Positions 1-7,711 of a DNA stretch of 64,000 nucleotides are shown in pieces. The first letter of the stretch is position 1; each line of letters begins with the position of its first letter. Position numbers and translations under genes: made by a program. Source of the DNA: Streptomyces sp. C10-9-1 (GTDB lineage Bacteria > Actinomycetota > Actinomycetes > Streptomycetales > Streptomycetaceae); assembly GCF_024497955.1 (NCBI RefSeq), contig NZ_JANHKP010000011.1:203323-267322 (forward strand), in the 5' to 3' direction. The notes below the pieces were generated by a model. It had not been told where the DNA came from, made no database searches, and saw only the letters and a program-made list of their open reading frames with translations.

Positions 1-386
1 GGCGAGCATTCGGGGAGCGTAGCGGACGGGGGGACCGGGCCGCCGTGAGGTGCATCCCGTCGCGCCCGCCACCGCCCCGGCCGCTCCTCCCGGCCGGTCT
101 CCCCGGCACGGCGGGGAGCACCGGGAAAACCGTTCGACGCGGCGCCCCGCCCTCCGGGACCATCGGGGCATGGTCCGGCACGCCTTCCCCGCAGCGCCGT
201 CCGCCGTCGCGGACGCGCCGAAGGCTGCCGTGCTCCCGGCGGCGGCCGCGGCCGCCGCAGCCGCGGCCCTCGACGGCGCCCGAAGCTGACCCTTCCCGGA
301 CAGTCCCGCGGACCCCGCAGGGGGAGGGTCGGCAGGCCCAGGGGTCCCCACGGCATCCGGTTCCGGAAGGGAACAGCAGACCAGTC
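1..386. other. Upstream region of tuf3, no gene supported
   Basis: The open frame that runs into tuf3 from the left is rich in Pro and Arg and resembles no protein family, so I read this stretch as leader and promoter DNA. I see no convincing -10/-35 pair. The closest ribosome-binding-like purine run (GGAAGGG, near 365) lies unusually far from the ATG at 387, so translation initiation may be weak or unusual. The left edge probably contains the end of an intergenic region. Confidence 0.4.
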
Positions 387-1565
387 ATGGCCAAGACGCC
401 ATTCGTGCGCACCAAGCCGCACCTCAACATCGGCACCATGGGGCACGTCGACCACGGGAAGACCACCCTGACCGCCGCCATCACCAAGGTGCTCAGCGAG
501 CGCTCCGGCGGCACCACCTCCTACGTCGCCTTCGACCGCATCGACCGCGCCCCCGAGGAGGCGCGCCGCGGCATCACGATCGACCTCGCGCACGTCGAGT
601 ACGAGACCGGGACCCGGCACTACGCGCACGTCGACATGCCGGGCCACGCCGACTACGTGAAGAACATGGTCACCGGCGCCGCCCAACTGGACGGCGCGAT
701 CCTGGTGGTGTCGGCGCTCGACGGGGTCATGCCCCAGACGGCCGAGCACGTGCTGCTCGCCCGGCAGGTGGGCGTGGACCACATCGTGGTGGCGCTCAAC
801 AAGGCGGACGCGGGCGACGAGGACCTCACCGAACTCGTGGAGCTGGAAGTCCGCGAGCTGCTGACCGCGCACGGCTACGGGGGCGACGCCGCCCCCGTGG
901 TGCGGGTCTCCGGCCTGCGCGCCCTTGAGGGCGACCCCCGCTGGACGGCCGCCGTCGAGGCGCTGCTCGACGCCGTGGACACCTACGTCCCGCTGCCCGT
1001 CCGGTACACCGACGCGCCCTTCCTGCTCCCGGTGGAGAACGTGCTCAGCATCACCGGCCGCGGGACCGTGGTCACGGGCGCGGTGGAGCGCGGCACCGTG
1101 TCCGTCGGGGACCGGGTGCAGGTGCTCGGCGTCGCCGACGCGGAGACGGTGGTCACCGGCCTGGAGACCTTCGGCAGGCCGATGGACTCCGCCGAGGCCG
1201 GCGACAACGTGGCCCTGCTGCTGCGGGGGCTGTCCCGGGACGCGGTCCGCCGCGGGCACGTGGTGGTCGCGCCCGGCAGTGTGCGGCCCGCGCGGCGCTT
1301 CACGGCGCGGGTCCACCTGCTCTCCACGCGGGAGGGCGGGCGCCGTACACCGGTCTCCTCCGGGTACCGGCCGCAGTTCTACCTGCGGACCGCGGACGTC
1401 GTCGGTGTCGTGGAGCTCGCGGGGGAGGGCCCGGCACACCCCGGGGAGACCGTCGAGATGACGGTCGAGCTCGGGCGGGACGTCCCGCTGGAGCCCGGTC
1501 TGGGCTTCGCCGTCCGCGAGGGCGGGCGCACCGTCGGTGCCGGCACGGTCACGGCGCCGGCCTGA
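387..1565 (+). CDS. tuf3: Divergent elongation factor Tu (tuf3 type)
   Basis: EF-Tu delivers aminoacyl-tRNA to the ribosome in a GTP-dependent way. The 392-residue product starts MAKTPFVRTKPHLNIG and carries the P-loop GHVDHGKT, the switch I RGITI, the NKAD base-recognition motif, and domains 2 and 3 with RPQFY and the FAVREGGRTVGAG tail. It differs from the housekeeping protein at conserved points. The G3 motif is DMPGH rather than DCPGH, and Arg of the usual GLRFAIREGG is Gly (GLGFAVREGG). It stands alone rather than behind rpsL/rpsG/fusA. This matches the dispensable tuf3 of streptomycetes, which is known in S. coelicolor for positive stringent control. The start was chosen by homology, because the long N-terminal extension of the open frame is not EF-Tu-like. 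Confidence 0.95.
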   Translation: MAKTPFVRTKPHLNIGTMGHVDHGKTTLTAAITKVLSERSGGTTSYVAFDRIDRAPEEARRGITIDLAHVEYETGTRHYAHVDMPGHADYVKNMVTGAAQLDGAILVVSALDGVMPQTAEHVLLARQVGVDHIVVALNKADAGDEDLTELVELEVRELLTAHGYGGDAAPVVRVSGLRALEGDPRWTAAVEALLDAVDTYVPLPVRYTDAPFLLPVENVLSITGRGTVVTGAVERGTVSVGDRVQVLGVADAETVVTGLETFGRPMDSAEAGDNVALLLRGLSRDAVRRGHVVVAPGSVRPARRFTARVHLLSTREGGRRTPVSSGYRPQFYLRTADVVGVVELAGEGPAHPGETVEMTVELGRDVPLEPGLGFAVREGGRTVGAGTVTAPA

Positions 1566-1595
1566 GCGCCCGCGGCGCGCCCCCGAACGGCGCGG

Positions 1596-1626
1596 GCGGG
1601 CGGTCCTCCCCGGGGGGACCGCCCGC
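1596..1626 (+). terminator. Hairpin terminator after tuf3
   Basis: An 11-bp perfect stem (GCGGGCGGTCC at 1596-1606 pairing with 1616-1626) encloses a 9-nt loop, 30 nt after the tuf3 stop. There is no U-tract, as is usual for streptomycete terminators. Confidence 0.65.
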
Positions 1627-1661
1627 TCCCGCGGCCGGGGCCGCCCGGCAGAATGCTGTCC

Positions 1662-2507
1662 GTGAACGACCCGATCCCCGTGCTGCGCACCGTCGACGGC
1701 GGTACCGCGAGACTGCTGCCCGACGTGGACCGTGCGCGGGCCTGGCTGCTGACGCTCGACGGCTCCCCGCAGTCCTACGTCGACCTCGACGACCCGCTCC
1801 ACCTGGAGTTCGAGTACGCCCGCAGGCTCGCCCACGCGGTGGACTGCGCGGCCGGGGAGGGGGAGCCGCTGGACGTGCTGCACCTGGGCGGCGGGGGGCT
1901 GAGCCTGCCCCGCTGGATCGCGGCGGTGCGCCCCGGCTCCCGCCAGGCCGTGGCCGAGTGGGACGGACCGCTGAACGAGCTGGTCGCCGACGTGCTGCCG
2001 CTGCCCCCGGGCTCGGGGGTCACGGTGCACACCGCGGACGCCCGCGCCCACCTGGAGTCGCGGCCCTCGGAGAGCGCCGACGCCGTGGTCGCCGACGTCT
2101 TCGGCGGCGCCCGCGTTCCCGCCCGGGTCACCTCGGTGGAGTACGCGCGGGAGGTGCGCCGCGTGCTGCGGCCGCGCGGGGTCTACGCGGCCAACCTGGC
2201 GGACGGGGCGCCCTTCGCCTTCCTCCGCTCCCAGCTGGCCACCTTCGCCGCGGTCTTCCCCGAACTGGCGCTGATCGCCGAGCCCTCGGTGCTGCGCGGC
2301 CGCCGCTTCGGCAACGCCGTGCTCGTGGCCTCCCGGGCACCGCTCGACACCGCCGCACTGGCCCGGCGGGCCGCGGCGGACGCCTTCCCCGCCCGCGTCG
2401 AGCACGGGCCCGCGCTGCGGCGCCTGACCGGCGATGCCCGCCCGGTCTCGGACGAGGAGGCGACGGACTCGCCCGAGCCGCCGGGCGGAGCGTTCTCCCT
2501 GGGCTGA
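1662..2507 (+). CDS. Spermidine-synthase-like methyltransferase-fold protein
   Basis: The product of about 281 residues has a Rossmann fold typical of polyamine-synthase-like proteins. The glycine-rich nucleotide-binding segment LDVLHLGGGGLSLPRW lies around residues 70-85, followed by an acidic residue after the second strand (VAEWDG), then VHTADARAHL and DAVVADVFGG. A standalone protein of this type without AdoMet decarboxylase nearby is common in actinobacteria, and its substrate is unknown. I prefer the GTG at 1662 (VNDPIPVLRTVDGG), but an in-frame ATG at 1653 adds three residues. It ends against a strong bidirectional hairpin and converges on the next gene. Real polyamine synthesis is not shown by the sequence. 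Confidence 0.75.
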   Translation: MNDPIPVLRTVDGGTARLLPDVDRARAWLLTLDGSPQSYVDLDDPLHLEFEYARRLAHAVDCAAGEGEPLDVLHLGGGGLSLPRWIAAVRPGSRQAVAEWDGPLNELVADVLPLPPGSGVTVHTADARAHLESRPSESADAVVADVFGGARVPARVTSVEYAREVRRVLRPRGVYAANLADGAPFAFLRSQLATFAAVFPELALIAEPSVLRGRRFGNAVLVASRAPLDTAALARRAAADAFPARVEHGPALRRLTGDARPVSDEEATDSPEPPGGAFSLG

Positions 2508-2542
2508 CGGCCGGCCTCCGGGTCCGGTGGGCCGTCGTGGAG

Positions 2543-2586
2543 CCCCGCGCCGCGCGCCCCGCCGGGACGGGGCGCGCGGCGCGGGG
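2543..2586. terminator. Bidirectional terminator hairpin
   Basis: An 18-bp perfect stem (2543-2560 with 2569-2586) and an 8-nt loop lie between two convergent genes. Confidence 0.8.
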
Positions 2587-2601
2587 GGCGACCGGTCGCG
2601 G

Positions 2602-3615
2602 TCAGGAGGCCGGAGCGGGCTCCGCCAGGCGCACCGAACTCATGATCTTCTCGATCGTCGCGTCGTCCAGCTCGTCCTCGACGCCCGCGGCCGCGTAGAG
2701 CACCCAGGACTTGAAGTCGCCGTTCGGGTCCTTGAAGGAGAAGGCGACGGCCTTCCCGTCCGTCTCGCACTTGTGCGCCTTGGTGACACCGGTGGCGGTC
2801 GCCCTGGACATGCTGCCCTTCAGGCCCGAGGACGTCGTGTAGTCCACCGCCTTGGTGATCTTCACCTTCTTCGGCTCGGTCTGGGCGTAGGCCGCCCACA
2901 CCCAGTTGCCGGCCTCGTTGTAGGCCGCCTCGGCCGTGTTCTTGGCGCCCTTTCCGCCCTTGGAGCCGGTACCGCTCAGGCTCCAGTCCTCGACCTTGCC
3001 GTCCTTGTCCGAGTCGTACTCGCACCAGCTGCTCTTGAGGAACGCGGGCGCGGTCATCATCACCGCGGGCGAGCCGTCGCCCTTCTCCTCGTCCTCGAAG
3101 CCGGAGGCCAAGCCGCTGCTGGCCACCTCCCAGTCCTGCGGGACGTCGAAGCGCGTGCCGTGCTTGGGGTTGGTGACGACCTTCCATCCCTCGATCACGG
3201 GCTCGGCCTCGCCCCCGGCGCGCGGGTTGTCCGCGGGGGCCGGGGACGCCGACCCGCCCGGCTCCTCGGAGGCGGAGGCCGAGGGGGCCGCGGCTGCGGT
3301 GCCGCCCTTGCCCGAGTCGCCGCCGTCGTCCTTGCCGAGCACCAGGTAGCCCGTCACCCCGGCCGCCGCGACGACCGCGGTGGCCGCGGCGATCGCGACG
3401 AGGGTCGTCCTCCGCCGGTCCTCGCGCCCCGGCCCGGGCGCGCCCGGAGGCTGCCCCGGGACCGCGTACTGGGGCGCGGTCGGCTGCTGGTAGGGGTTCG
3501 GCTGCTGGTACCCCGGCTGCTGGTAGGGGTTCGGCTGCTGGTACCCCGGCTGCTGGTACGGGTTCTGGTCCTGCGGGTTCTGCTCGCCCCCGGGCGGCTG
3601 CTGTCCTGGCCACAT
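2602..3615 (-). CDS. Membrane-anchored protein with Pro/Gln-rich repeat N-terminus
   Basis: The 337-residue product is unidentified. Residues 1-65 are a cytoplasmic Pro/Gln/Tyr-rich tail with repeats of YQQPNPYQQPG. An Arg-rich stop (REDRRR) and one hydrophobic helix (TTLVAIAAATAVVAAAGVTGYLVLG) follow, then a Ser/Ala/Pro linker and an exported domain of about 190 residues. The exported domain contains two well-spaced Cys (SSWCEYD and HKCETDG) that could form a disulfide. The layout is that of the many streptomycete single-pass proteins with a low-complexity cytoplasmic arm. The start MWPGQQPPGG is the first ATG after non-coding sequence. It is divergent from the thioesterase gene. No enzymatic motif is visible. 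Confidence 0.8.
   Translation of the reverse strand: MWPGQQPPGGEQNPQDQNPYQQPGYQQPNPYQQPGYQQPNPYQQPTAPQYAVPGQPPGAPGPGREDRRRTTLVAIAAATAVVAAAGVTGYLVLGKDDGGDSGKGGTAAAAPSASASEEPGGSASPAPADNPRAGGEAEPVIEGWKVVTNPKHGTRFDVPQDWEVASSGLASGFEDEEKGDGSPAVMMTAPAFLKSSWCEYDSDKDGKVEDWSLSGTGSKGGKGAKNTAEAAYNEAGNWVWAAYAQTEPKKVKITKAVDYTTSSGLKGSMSRATATGVTKAHKCETDGKAVAFSFKDPNGDFKSWVLYAAAGVEDELDDATIEKIMSSVRLAEPAPAS
3482..3568 (-). repeat. 33-bp tandem repeat inside a coding region
   Basis: Two exact 33-bp units (3482-3514 and 3515-3547) and a partial third encode the peptide YQQPNPYQQPG in the cytoplasmic tail of the membrane protein. The unit length is a multiple of three, so gain or loss of copies would keep the frame. 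Confidence 0.85.
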
Positions 3616-3709
3616 GGCCAGTAACCATAGAGGGACCCCTCCGCCGCCTGAGCGCCCACCCGGGGACGGCTGTGGCCAAGGGCGACTACTCGTGGGTAAC
3701 ATGCGGCGC

Positions 3710-4162
3710 ATGAGCGCAGACGAGATGTCCCTGGGCGAGCTGCTCGCCGCCACGGTCCCCATGGTGAAGACCCTCAATCTGGAGTACCTGGAGACCACCC
3801 CCGAGCGGGCCGTGCTCCGGCTGCCCGACCAGCCCGAGTACCACAACCACGTCCAGGGCCCGCACGCGGGCGCCATGTTCACCCTGGCCGAGTCCGCGAG
3901 CGGCGCCATCGTGCTCGCCGCCTTCGGCGACCAGCTCTCGCGGGCCGTGCCGCTGCCCACCACCGCGCGGATCGACTTCAGGAAGATCGCCCGGGGCGTC
4001 GTCACCGCCACGGCCACCCTCGGCCGGCCCGCCGCCGACGTCGTCGCGGAACTGGACGCGGGCGAGCGCCCCGAGTTCCCGGTGAACGTCGCCATCACCC
4101 GCGAGGACGGCGCCGTCACCGGCGAGATGGACATCGTCTGGACGCTGCGCCCGAACGGCTGA
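3710..4162 (+). CDS. PaaI/DUF4442-type hotdog thioesterase
   Basis: The 150-residue product has the hotdog-fold pattern of small acyl-CoA thioesterases. PEYHNHVQGPHAGAMFTLAESASG corresponds to the central helix region with its conserved HxGxxxxLAE signature, followed by PLPTTARIDFRKIARG. It would hydrolyse acyl-CoA thioesters in the cytoplasm, with unknown substrate. Two in-frame ATGs at 3701 and 3710 are possible. Neither has a clear ribosome-binding site, and I chose the second because the following MSADEMSLGEL looks like a natural start. It is transcribed away from the repeat membrane protein. Confidence 0.75.
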   Translation: MSADEMSLGELLAATVPMVKTLNLEYLETTPERAVLRLPDQPEYHNHVQGPHAGAMFTLAESASGAIVLAAFGDQLSRAVPLPTTARIDFRKIARGVVTATATLGRPAADVVAELDAGERPEFPVNVAITREDGAVTGEMDIVWTLRPNG

Positions 4163-4236
4163 GCCACCGTCCCGCCGCCGCCGCGCCGGACCCCGCGTCC
4201 CGTGCGGCGGCGCCGGCCGCCGGGGCCCTGACCGGC

Positions 4237-4767
4237 TCAGCCGCCCAGCGCCGCGCGGTGCTGCGCGGCGAGGTCCAGGTACGCCGCCGCGTTCACCCGG
4301 ATGCCCTCGCGCTCCTCCTCCGTGAGCTCGCGCCGGACCTTCGCCGGGACCCCGGCCACCAGCGACCCCGGCGGGACCTGCATGCCCTGCGGCACCAGCG
4401 CCTGCGCGGCGATCAGCGAACCCGCCCCGATCCGCGCCCCGTTGAGCACCGTCGCACCCATCCCGACCAGCACGTCGTCCTCTACCGTGCAGCCGTGCAG
4501 CACCGCGTTGTGGCCCACCGAGACCCGCTCGCCGACGACCACGGGGAACCCGGGGTCCGTGTGCACCGTGCAGTTGTCCTGGATGTTGCTGTCCGCACCC
4601 ACCGTGATCGGGCCCATGTCCGCCCGCAGGACGCTGTGGTACCAGACGCTCGCGCCCGCCGCCAGCACCACGTCCCCCAGTACCACCGAACCGGGCGCAG
4701 TGAAGGCCCCCTCGTCGACCCGGGGCCTGCTGCCGCCCACTTCCGCCACCAGTGCGCGCTCCGTCAT
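4237..4767 (-). CDS. Gamma-carbonic-anhydrase-family (left-handed beta-helix) protein
   Basis: The 176-residue product is built of hexapeptide repeats (VVLGDVVLAAGASVWYHSVLRADMGPITVG and following) that form a left-handed parallel beta-helix, with a C-terminal helix (LTEEEREGIRVNAAAYLDLAAQH). His residues in CTVHTD and in GHNAVLHGC occupy the positions of the zinc ligands of gamma-carbonic anhydrases of the YrdA/PaaY group. Activity in this group is often weak or unproven. The start is fixed by a good ribosome-binding site (GAGGAGAGG) 5 nt before the ATG. The Phe/Val-rich N-terminus lacks a signal peptide, so the protein should be cytoplasmic. Confidence 0.85.
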   Translation of the reverse strand: MTERALVAEVGGSRPRVDEGAFTAPGSVVLGDVVLAAGASVWYHSVLRADMGPITVGADSNIQDNCTVHTDPGFPVVVGERVSVGHNAVLHGCTVEDDVLVGMGATVLNGARIGAGSLIAAQALVPQGMQVPPGSLVAGVPAKVRRELTEEEREGIRVNAAAYLDLAAQHRAALGG

Positions 4768-4926
4768 CTGCCTCTCCTCGGGTGATCGTGCCGCCGGGCC
4801 GTCCCGCCGCGCCCACCGCACGGTAGGGGACGGCGGGGGCGCCCCGGCCACCGGGGCGCCCCCGCCCGCGTCCTGCGGCCGTCCGGCCCCGGTGCACGCG
4901 GCGGGGCCCCGGCCGCCGGGGCGCGG

Positions 4927-6186
4927 CTACCCGGCCACCGGGGTGAAGCGCACCGGCAGTTCCGTGGGCCCCCGCATCCACACCGAGGGCCGCCACGCCA
5001 GCTGCTCCGGCTCCACGGCCAGCACCACGTCCGGCAGCCGCTCCAGCAGTGTCTCCACCGCGGTGCGCGCCATCACGTCGGCCAGCAGCGGAGCCGGGTA
5101 GGGGCAGCGGTGCTCGCCGTTGCCGAAGGACAGGTGCGCCGCGTTCTCCGCCCCGACACGGCCGTCCGGCCAGATCCCCGGGTCCGTGTTGGCCGCTGCC
5201 AGCCCCAGCACCACGCAGTCGCCCGCCCGGATGCGCCGCCCGGCGAGCGTGGTGTCCCGCACCGCCCACCTGCCGATGAAGTTCTGTATGGGGGTGTCCA
5301 GCCACAGCACCTCGTTGAGCGCCTGCCCCACGCTCAGCCTCCCGCCGGACACCCGCAGCGCGAACCGGTCGTCGGTCAGCAGCAGCCGCAGGGTGTTGCC
5401 GATCCAGTTCCCGGTCGGCTGCTGGGCCCCGGCGATCAACGCGATCAGGTCCTGCACGACCTGCTCGTCCGTCAGCGCGGCAGGATGCGCCAGCATCCGG
5501 GAGGCCACGTCCGGGCCGGGAGCGGCGCGCTTGTCCTGCACGAGCCGCTGGATGCGCGCCTGCACCCGGGCGTAGGCGCCGACCGGGTCGTCGCCCTCCC
5601 CGACGTCCAGCGAGACTCCCAGGTCGCGCACCAGCTCCTCGGCGTCCGGACCCCGGTCGGGCAACCCGCACATCCGGATCGCCGCCCGCATCGGCAGGGC
5701 GTGCGCGTAACGGGCCATCAACTCGGCCTCCCCGCACCCGGCGAAGCCGTCGATGAGCAGCTCCGCGATCCGTCGGCAGCCGTGCGCCAGCTCGAACTGG
5801 TCGACCGCCTCCAGCGCCTCGGTGATCACCCCCGCGCGCAGCTGGTGCTCGGCCCCCTCGGTGAACAGCACCGAGGGCCGGTACCCCACGAACGGCAGCA
5901 GCGGCCAGTCCGGCGGGACGGAGCCCCACCGGTTCCAGCGCCGCGAGTCCCGGGCGAACAACTCGTCGTGGGCGGTGACATAGCCGAGCTCGGCATACCC
6001 GAGGACCAGCCAGGCGGGCACGTCCCCGTCGAGGAGCACCGGCGCCACGCCGCCGTGGCGGCGGCGCAGTTCACGGTAGAGCGCGGCCGGTGCCCGCTGG
6101 TACTCCGGACCGCCCAGCCGCACCGCGGCCTCGGCGGGGCGGTCCGCGCCGGGCGGTGCGGGTGCGGGTGGTGTGGCGTCGTTCAT
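4927..6186 (-). CDS. Conservon cytochrome P450, CYP157-like, with degenerate ExxR
   Basis: The 419-residue product ends the conservon operon. The heme-binding loop is FGNGEHRCPYPAP with Cys361, and the I-helix segment is LIAGAQQPTGNW around 249-261. In the K-helix the universal ExxR is replaced by E-V-L-W (residues 292-295), followed by the usual DTPIQNFIGRWAVRD region. Loss of the ExxR arginine is a known trait of the CYP157 family, which is found in streptomycete conservons. The ATG overlaps the TGA of the upstream GTPase gene (ATGA), so the two are translationally coupled. Substrate and redox partners are unknown. Confidence 0.9.
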   Translation of the reverse strand: MNDATPPAPAPPGADRPAEAAVRLGGPEYQRAPAALYRELRRRHGGVAPVLLDGDVPAWLVLGYAELGYVTAHDELFARDSRRWNRWGSVPPDWPLLPFVGYRPSVLFTEGAEHQLRAGVITEALEAVDQFELAHGCRRIAELLIDGFAGCGEAELMARYAHALPMRAAIRMCGLPDRGPDAEELVRDLGVSLDVGEGDDPVGAYARVQARIQRLVQDKRAAPGPDVASRMLAHPAALTDEQVVQDLIALIAGAQQPTGNWIGNTLRLLLTDDRFALRVSGGRLSVGQALNEVLWLDTPIQNFIGRWAVRDTTLAGRRIRAGDCVVLGLAAANTDPGIWPDGRVGAENAAHLSFGNGEHRCPYPAPLLADVMARTAVETLLERLPDVVLAVEPEQLAWRPSVWMRGPTELPVRFTPVAG

Positions 6187-6815
6187 GGCTTCCCTTCCCG
6201 GGCCCCGGCCAGTGCGCGGAGATGGTCGACGAGGGTGATCAGCACGTGCTTGCCGGAGGAGCGGACCCGGGCGTCGCAGTCGATCAGGGGCACCCCCGGG
6301 CCCAGGGAGAGCGCCTGGCGGATCTCGCCCAGCGAGAAGGCGGCGAGGTCGCCGTCGAAGCGGTTCACGGCGACGACGAAGGGGGTGCCGTGGTGCTCCA
6401 GGCGGTCGACGGCGTACCAGGAGTCGCTCATCCGGCGGGTGTCGACCAGCACCACCGCGCCGAGGGTGCCGGAGAACAGCCGGTCCCACAGGAACCAGAA
6501 GCGCTCCTGTCCGGGGGCCCCGAACAGGTAGAGCACCCTGCGCTCGTCCAGGCTGATGCGGCCGAAGTCGAACGCGACCGTGGTGGTGCTCTTGCGGCCC
6601 ACGCCCGCCGTCTCGTCGACGCCGACCCCGGCCCGGGTCATCACCTCCTCGGTGTTCAGCGGGCGGATCTCGCTGACGGAGCGGACCAGGGTCGTCTTGC
6701 CCACGCCGAAGCCCCCCACGACCACGATCTTCAGTCCGGTGTCGGCCGCGCGGCCGAGGGGGACGCGGGCGGCCGGGACGGTCCCGGCGGGGGCGTCAGA
6801 GCCTGCGGAGTCCAT
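6183..6815 (-). CDS. Conservon GTP-binding protein (CvnD type)
   Basis: The 210-residue product is a small Ras-like GTPase of the MglA/CvnD type. The P-loop is GGFGVGKTTLV (around residue 34), and VAFDFGRISLD, FGAPGQERFWFLW (switch II) and NRFD (guanine specificity) follow in order. CvnD proteins work with CvnA, B and C in a membrane-linked signalling assembly that resembles a eukaryotic G-protein module. The gene lies within a four-gene conservon and overlaps the P450 gene by 4 nt. The Arg-poor N-terminal 25 residues are low complexity and may be disordered. Confidence 0.92.
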   Translation of the reverse strand: MDSAGSDAPAGTVPAARVPLGRAADTGLKIVVVGGFGVGKTTLVRSVSEIRPLNTEEVMTRAGVGVDETAGVGRKSTTTVAFDFGRISLDERRVLYLFGAPGQERFWFLWDRLFSGTLGAVVLVDTRRMSDSWYAVDRLEHHGTPFVVAVNRFDGDLAAFSLGEIRQALSLGPGVPLIDCDARVRSSGKHVLITLVDHLRALAGAREGKP

Positions 6816-7158
6816 GCAGCACCTCCTCCAGGAGCGCGGAGTCGGGCAGCGGCACGCCCGCTCCGGCCCCCTGCTGCGGATGGCGTGCGGTGATGCGTCC
6901 GGTGGCGAGCAGGTCGCCGAGGAGGATCCGGACGACGGTCACCGGCATGCCCAGGTCCGCCGAGATCTCCACGACCGCGGAGGGCGTGCGGCACAGCCGC
7001 AGGATCCGGACGTGCTCGGACTGCATCCAGGGGGCCGGATCGCTCTCGGCCACGATCAGCGTGACGAGGTCGAAGGCGTCGCCGTCGGCGCGGCTGCGCC
7101 CGCCGGTCACGGTGTAGAGCCGCTCCGGATCGCCCACCTCGACGGGGCGGCGCGTCAT
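6796..7158 (-). CDS. Conservon DUF742 protein (CvnC type)
   Basis: The 120-residue product belongs to DUF742: RLYTVTGGRSRADGDAFDLVTLIV, then a winged-helix-like region (HVRILRLCRTPSAVVEISADLGMPVTVVRILLGDLLATGRI). It is the third conservon component. Its 3' end overlaps the start of cvnD by 20 nt, and its start overlaps the stop of cvnB (ATGA), so B-C-D-P450 form one coupled unit. Confidence 0.92.
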   Translation of the reverse strand: MTRRPVEVGDPERLYTVTGGRSRADGDAFDLVTLIVAESDPAPWMQSEHVRILRLCRTPSAVVEISADLGMPVTVVRILLGDLLATGRITARHPQQGAGAGVPLPDSALLEEVLHGLRRL

Positions 7159-7574
7159 GAGGCGGGGGCCTCCTGCACGGTCAGCCGCGGCTCGGCCCGC
7201 AGGTGGTCGCCGATCTGCTCGACCAGTGCGGTCATGTGGTGGCCCACCACACCGGGGTCGGCGCCGCCCTCGGCGACCACGCCCAGGTGCGCCCCGTCGC
7301 CCGCCTCCACGATGAACAGCAGGCCGCCGTGGAACTCGGTCATCGAGTGCCGCACGCCGCCGCTTCCGTCGCCGAACTCCGCGGACGCGCCCTGGGCGAG
7401 GGCCTGGATGCCGGAGCAGATGGCCGCCAGCTGGTCGGCCTGGTCGAGGGTCAGGTGCGGGCTCCAGCAGAGCTTCAGTCCGTCGCGGGAGAGCACCAGC
7501 GCATGGCGGGTGCCCGGAGTCCGCTCCAGCAGGCTCTCCAGGAACCAGGTCAGGCTGTTGTCGGTGGTCTGCAT
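7155..7574 (-). CDS. Conservon roadblock/LC7 protein (CvnB type)
   Basis: The 139-residue product has the roadblock/LC7 fold found in GTPase-activating partners of MglA-like GTPases: MQTTDNSLTWFLESLLERTPGTRHALVLSRDGL, then LAAICSGIQALAQGASAEFG and LLFIVEAGDGAHLGVVAEGGADPGVVGHHM. It is the likely regulator of the adjacent CvnD GTPase. A 137-nt gap separates it from cvnA upstream, whereas the genes after it all overlap. Confidence 0.92.
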   Translation of the reverse strand: MQTTDNSLTWFLESLLERTPGTRHALVLSRDGLKLCWSPHLTLDQADQLAAICSGIQALAQGASAEFGDGSGGVRHSMTEFHGGLLFIVEAGDGAHLGVVAEGGADPGVVGHHMTALVEQIGDHLRAEPRLTVQEAPAS

Positions 7575-7711
7575 GATGTCGCTGGGCCTCGTCCCGGCCG
7601 GTGGCCGGGCGGCGGGCCGCTCCTCCTGTCTGGTACGGGACGTCGGGCCGTCGCGGAAACGTCCCCGGGACGGGTCCGCGGAGTGGCGGGGGACCGGGCC
7701 CCCGGCCGGGC

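Noticed and set aside
45..386. N-terminal extension of EF-Tu suggested by the open frame
   Set aside because: EF-Tu proteins begin at MAK; the 114 extra codons are Pro/Arg-rich and unlike any extension.
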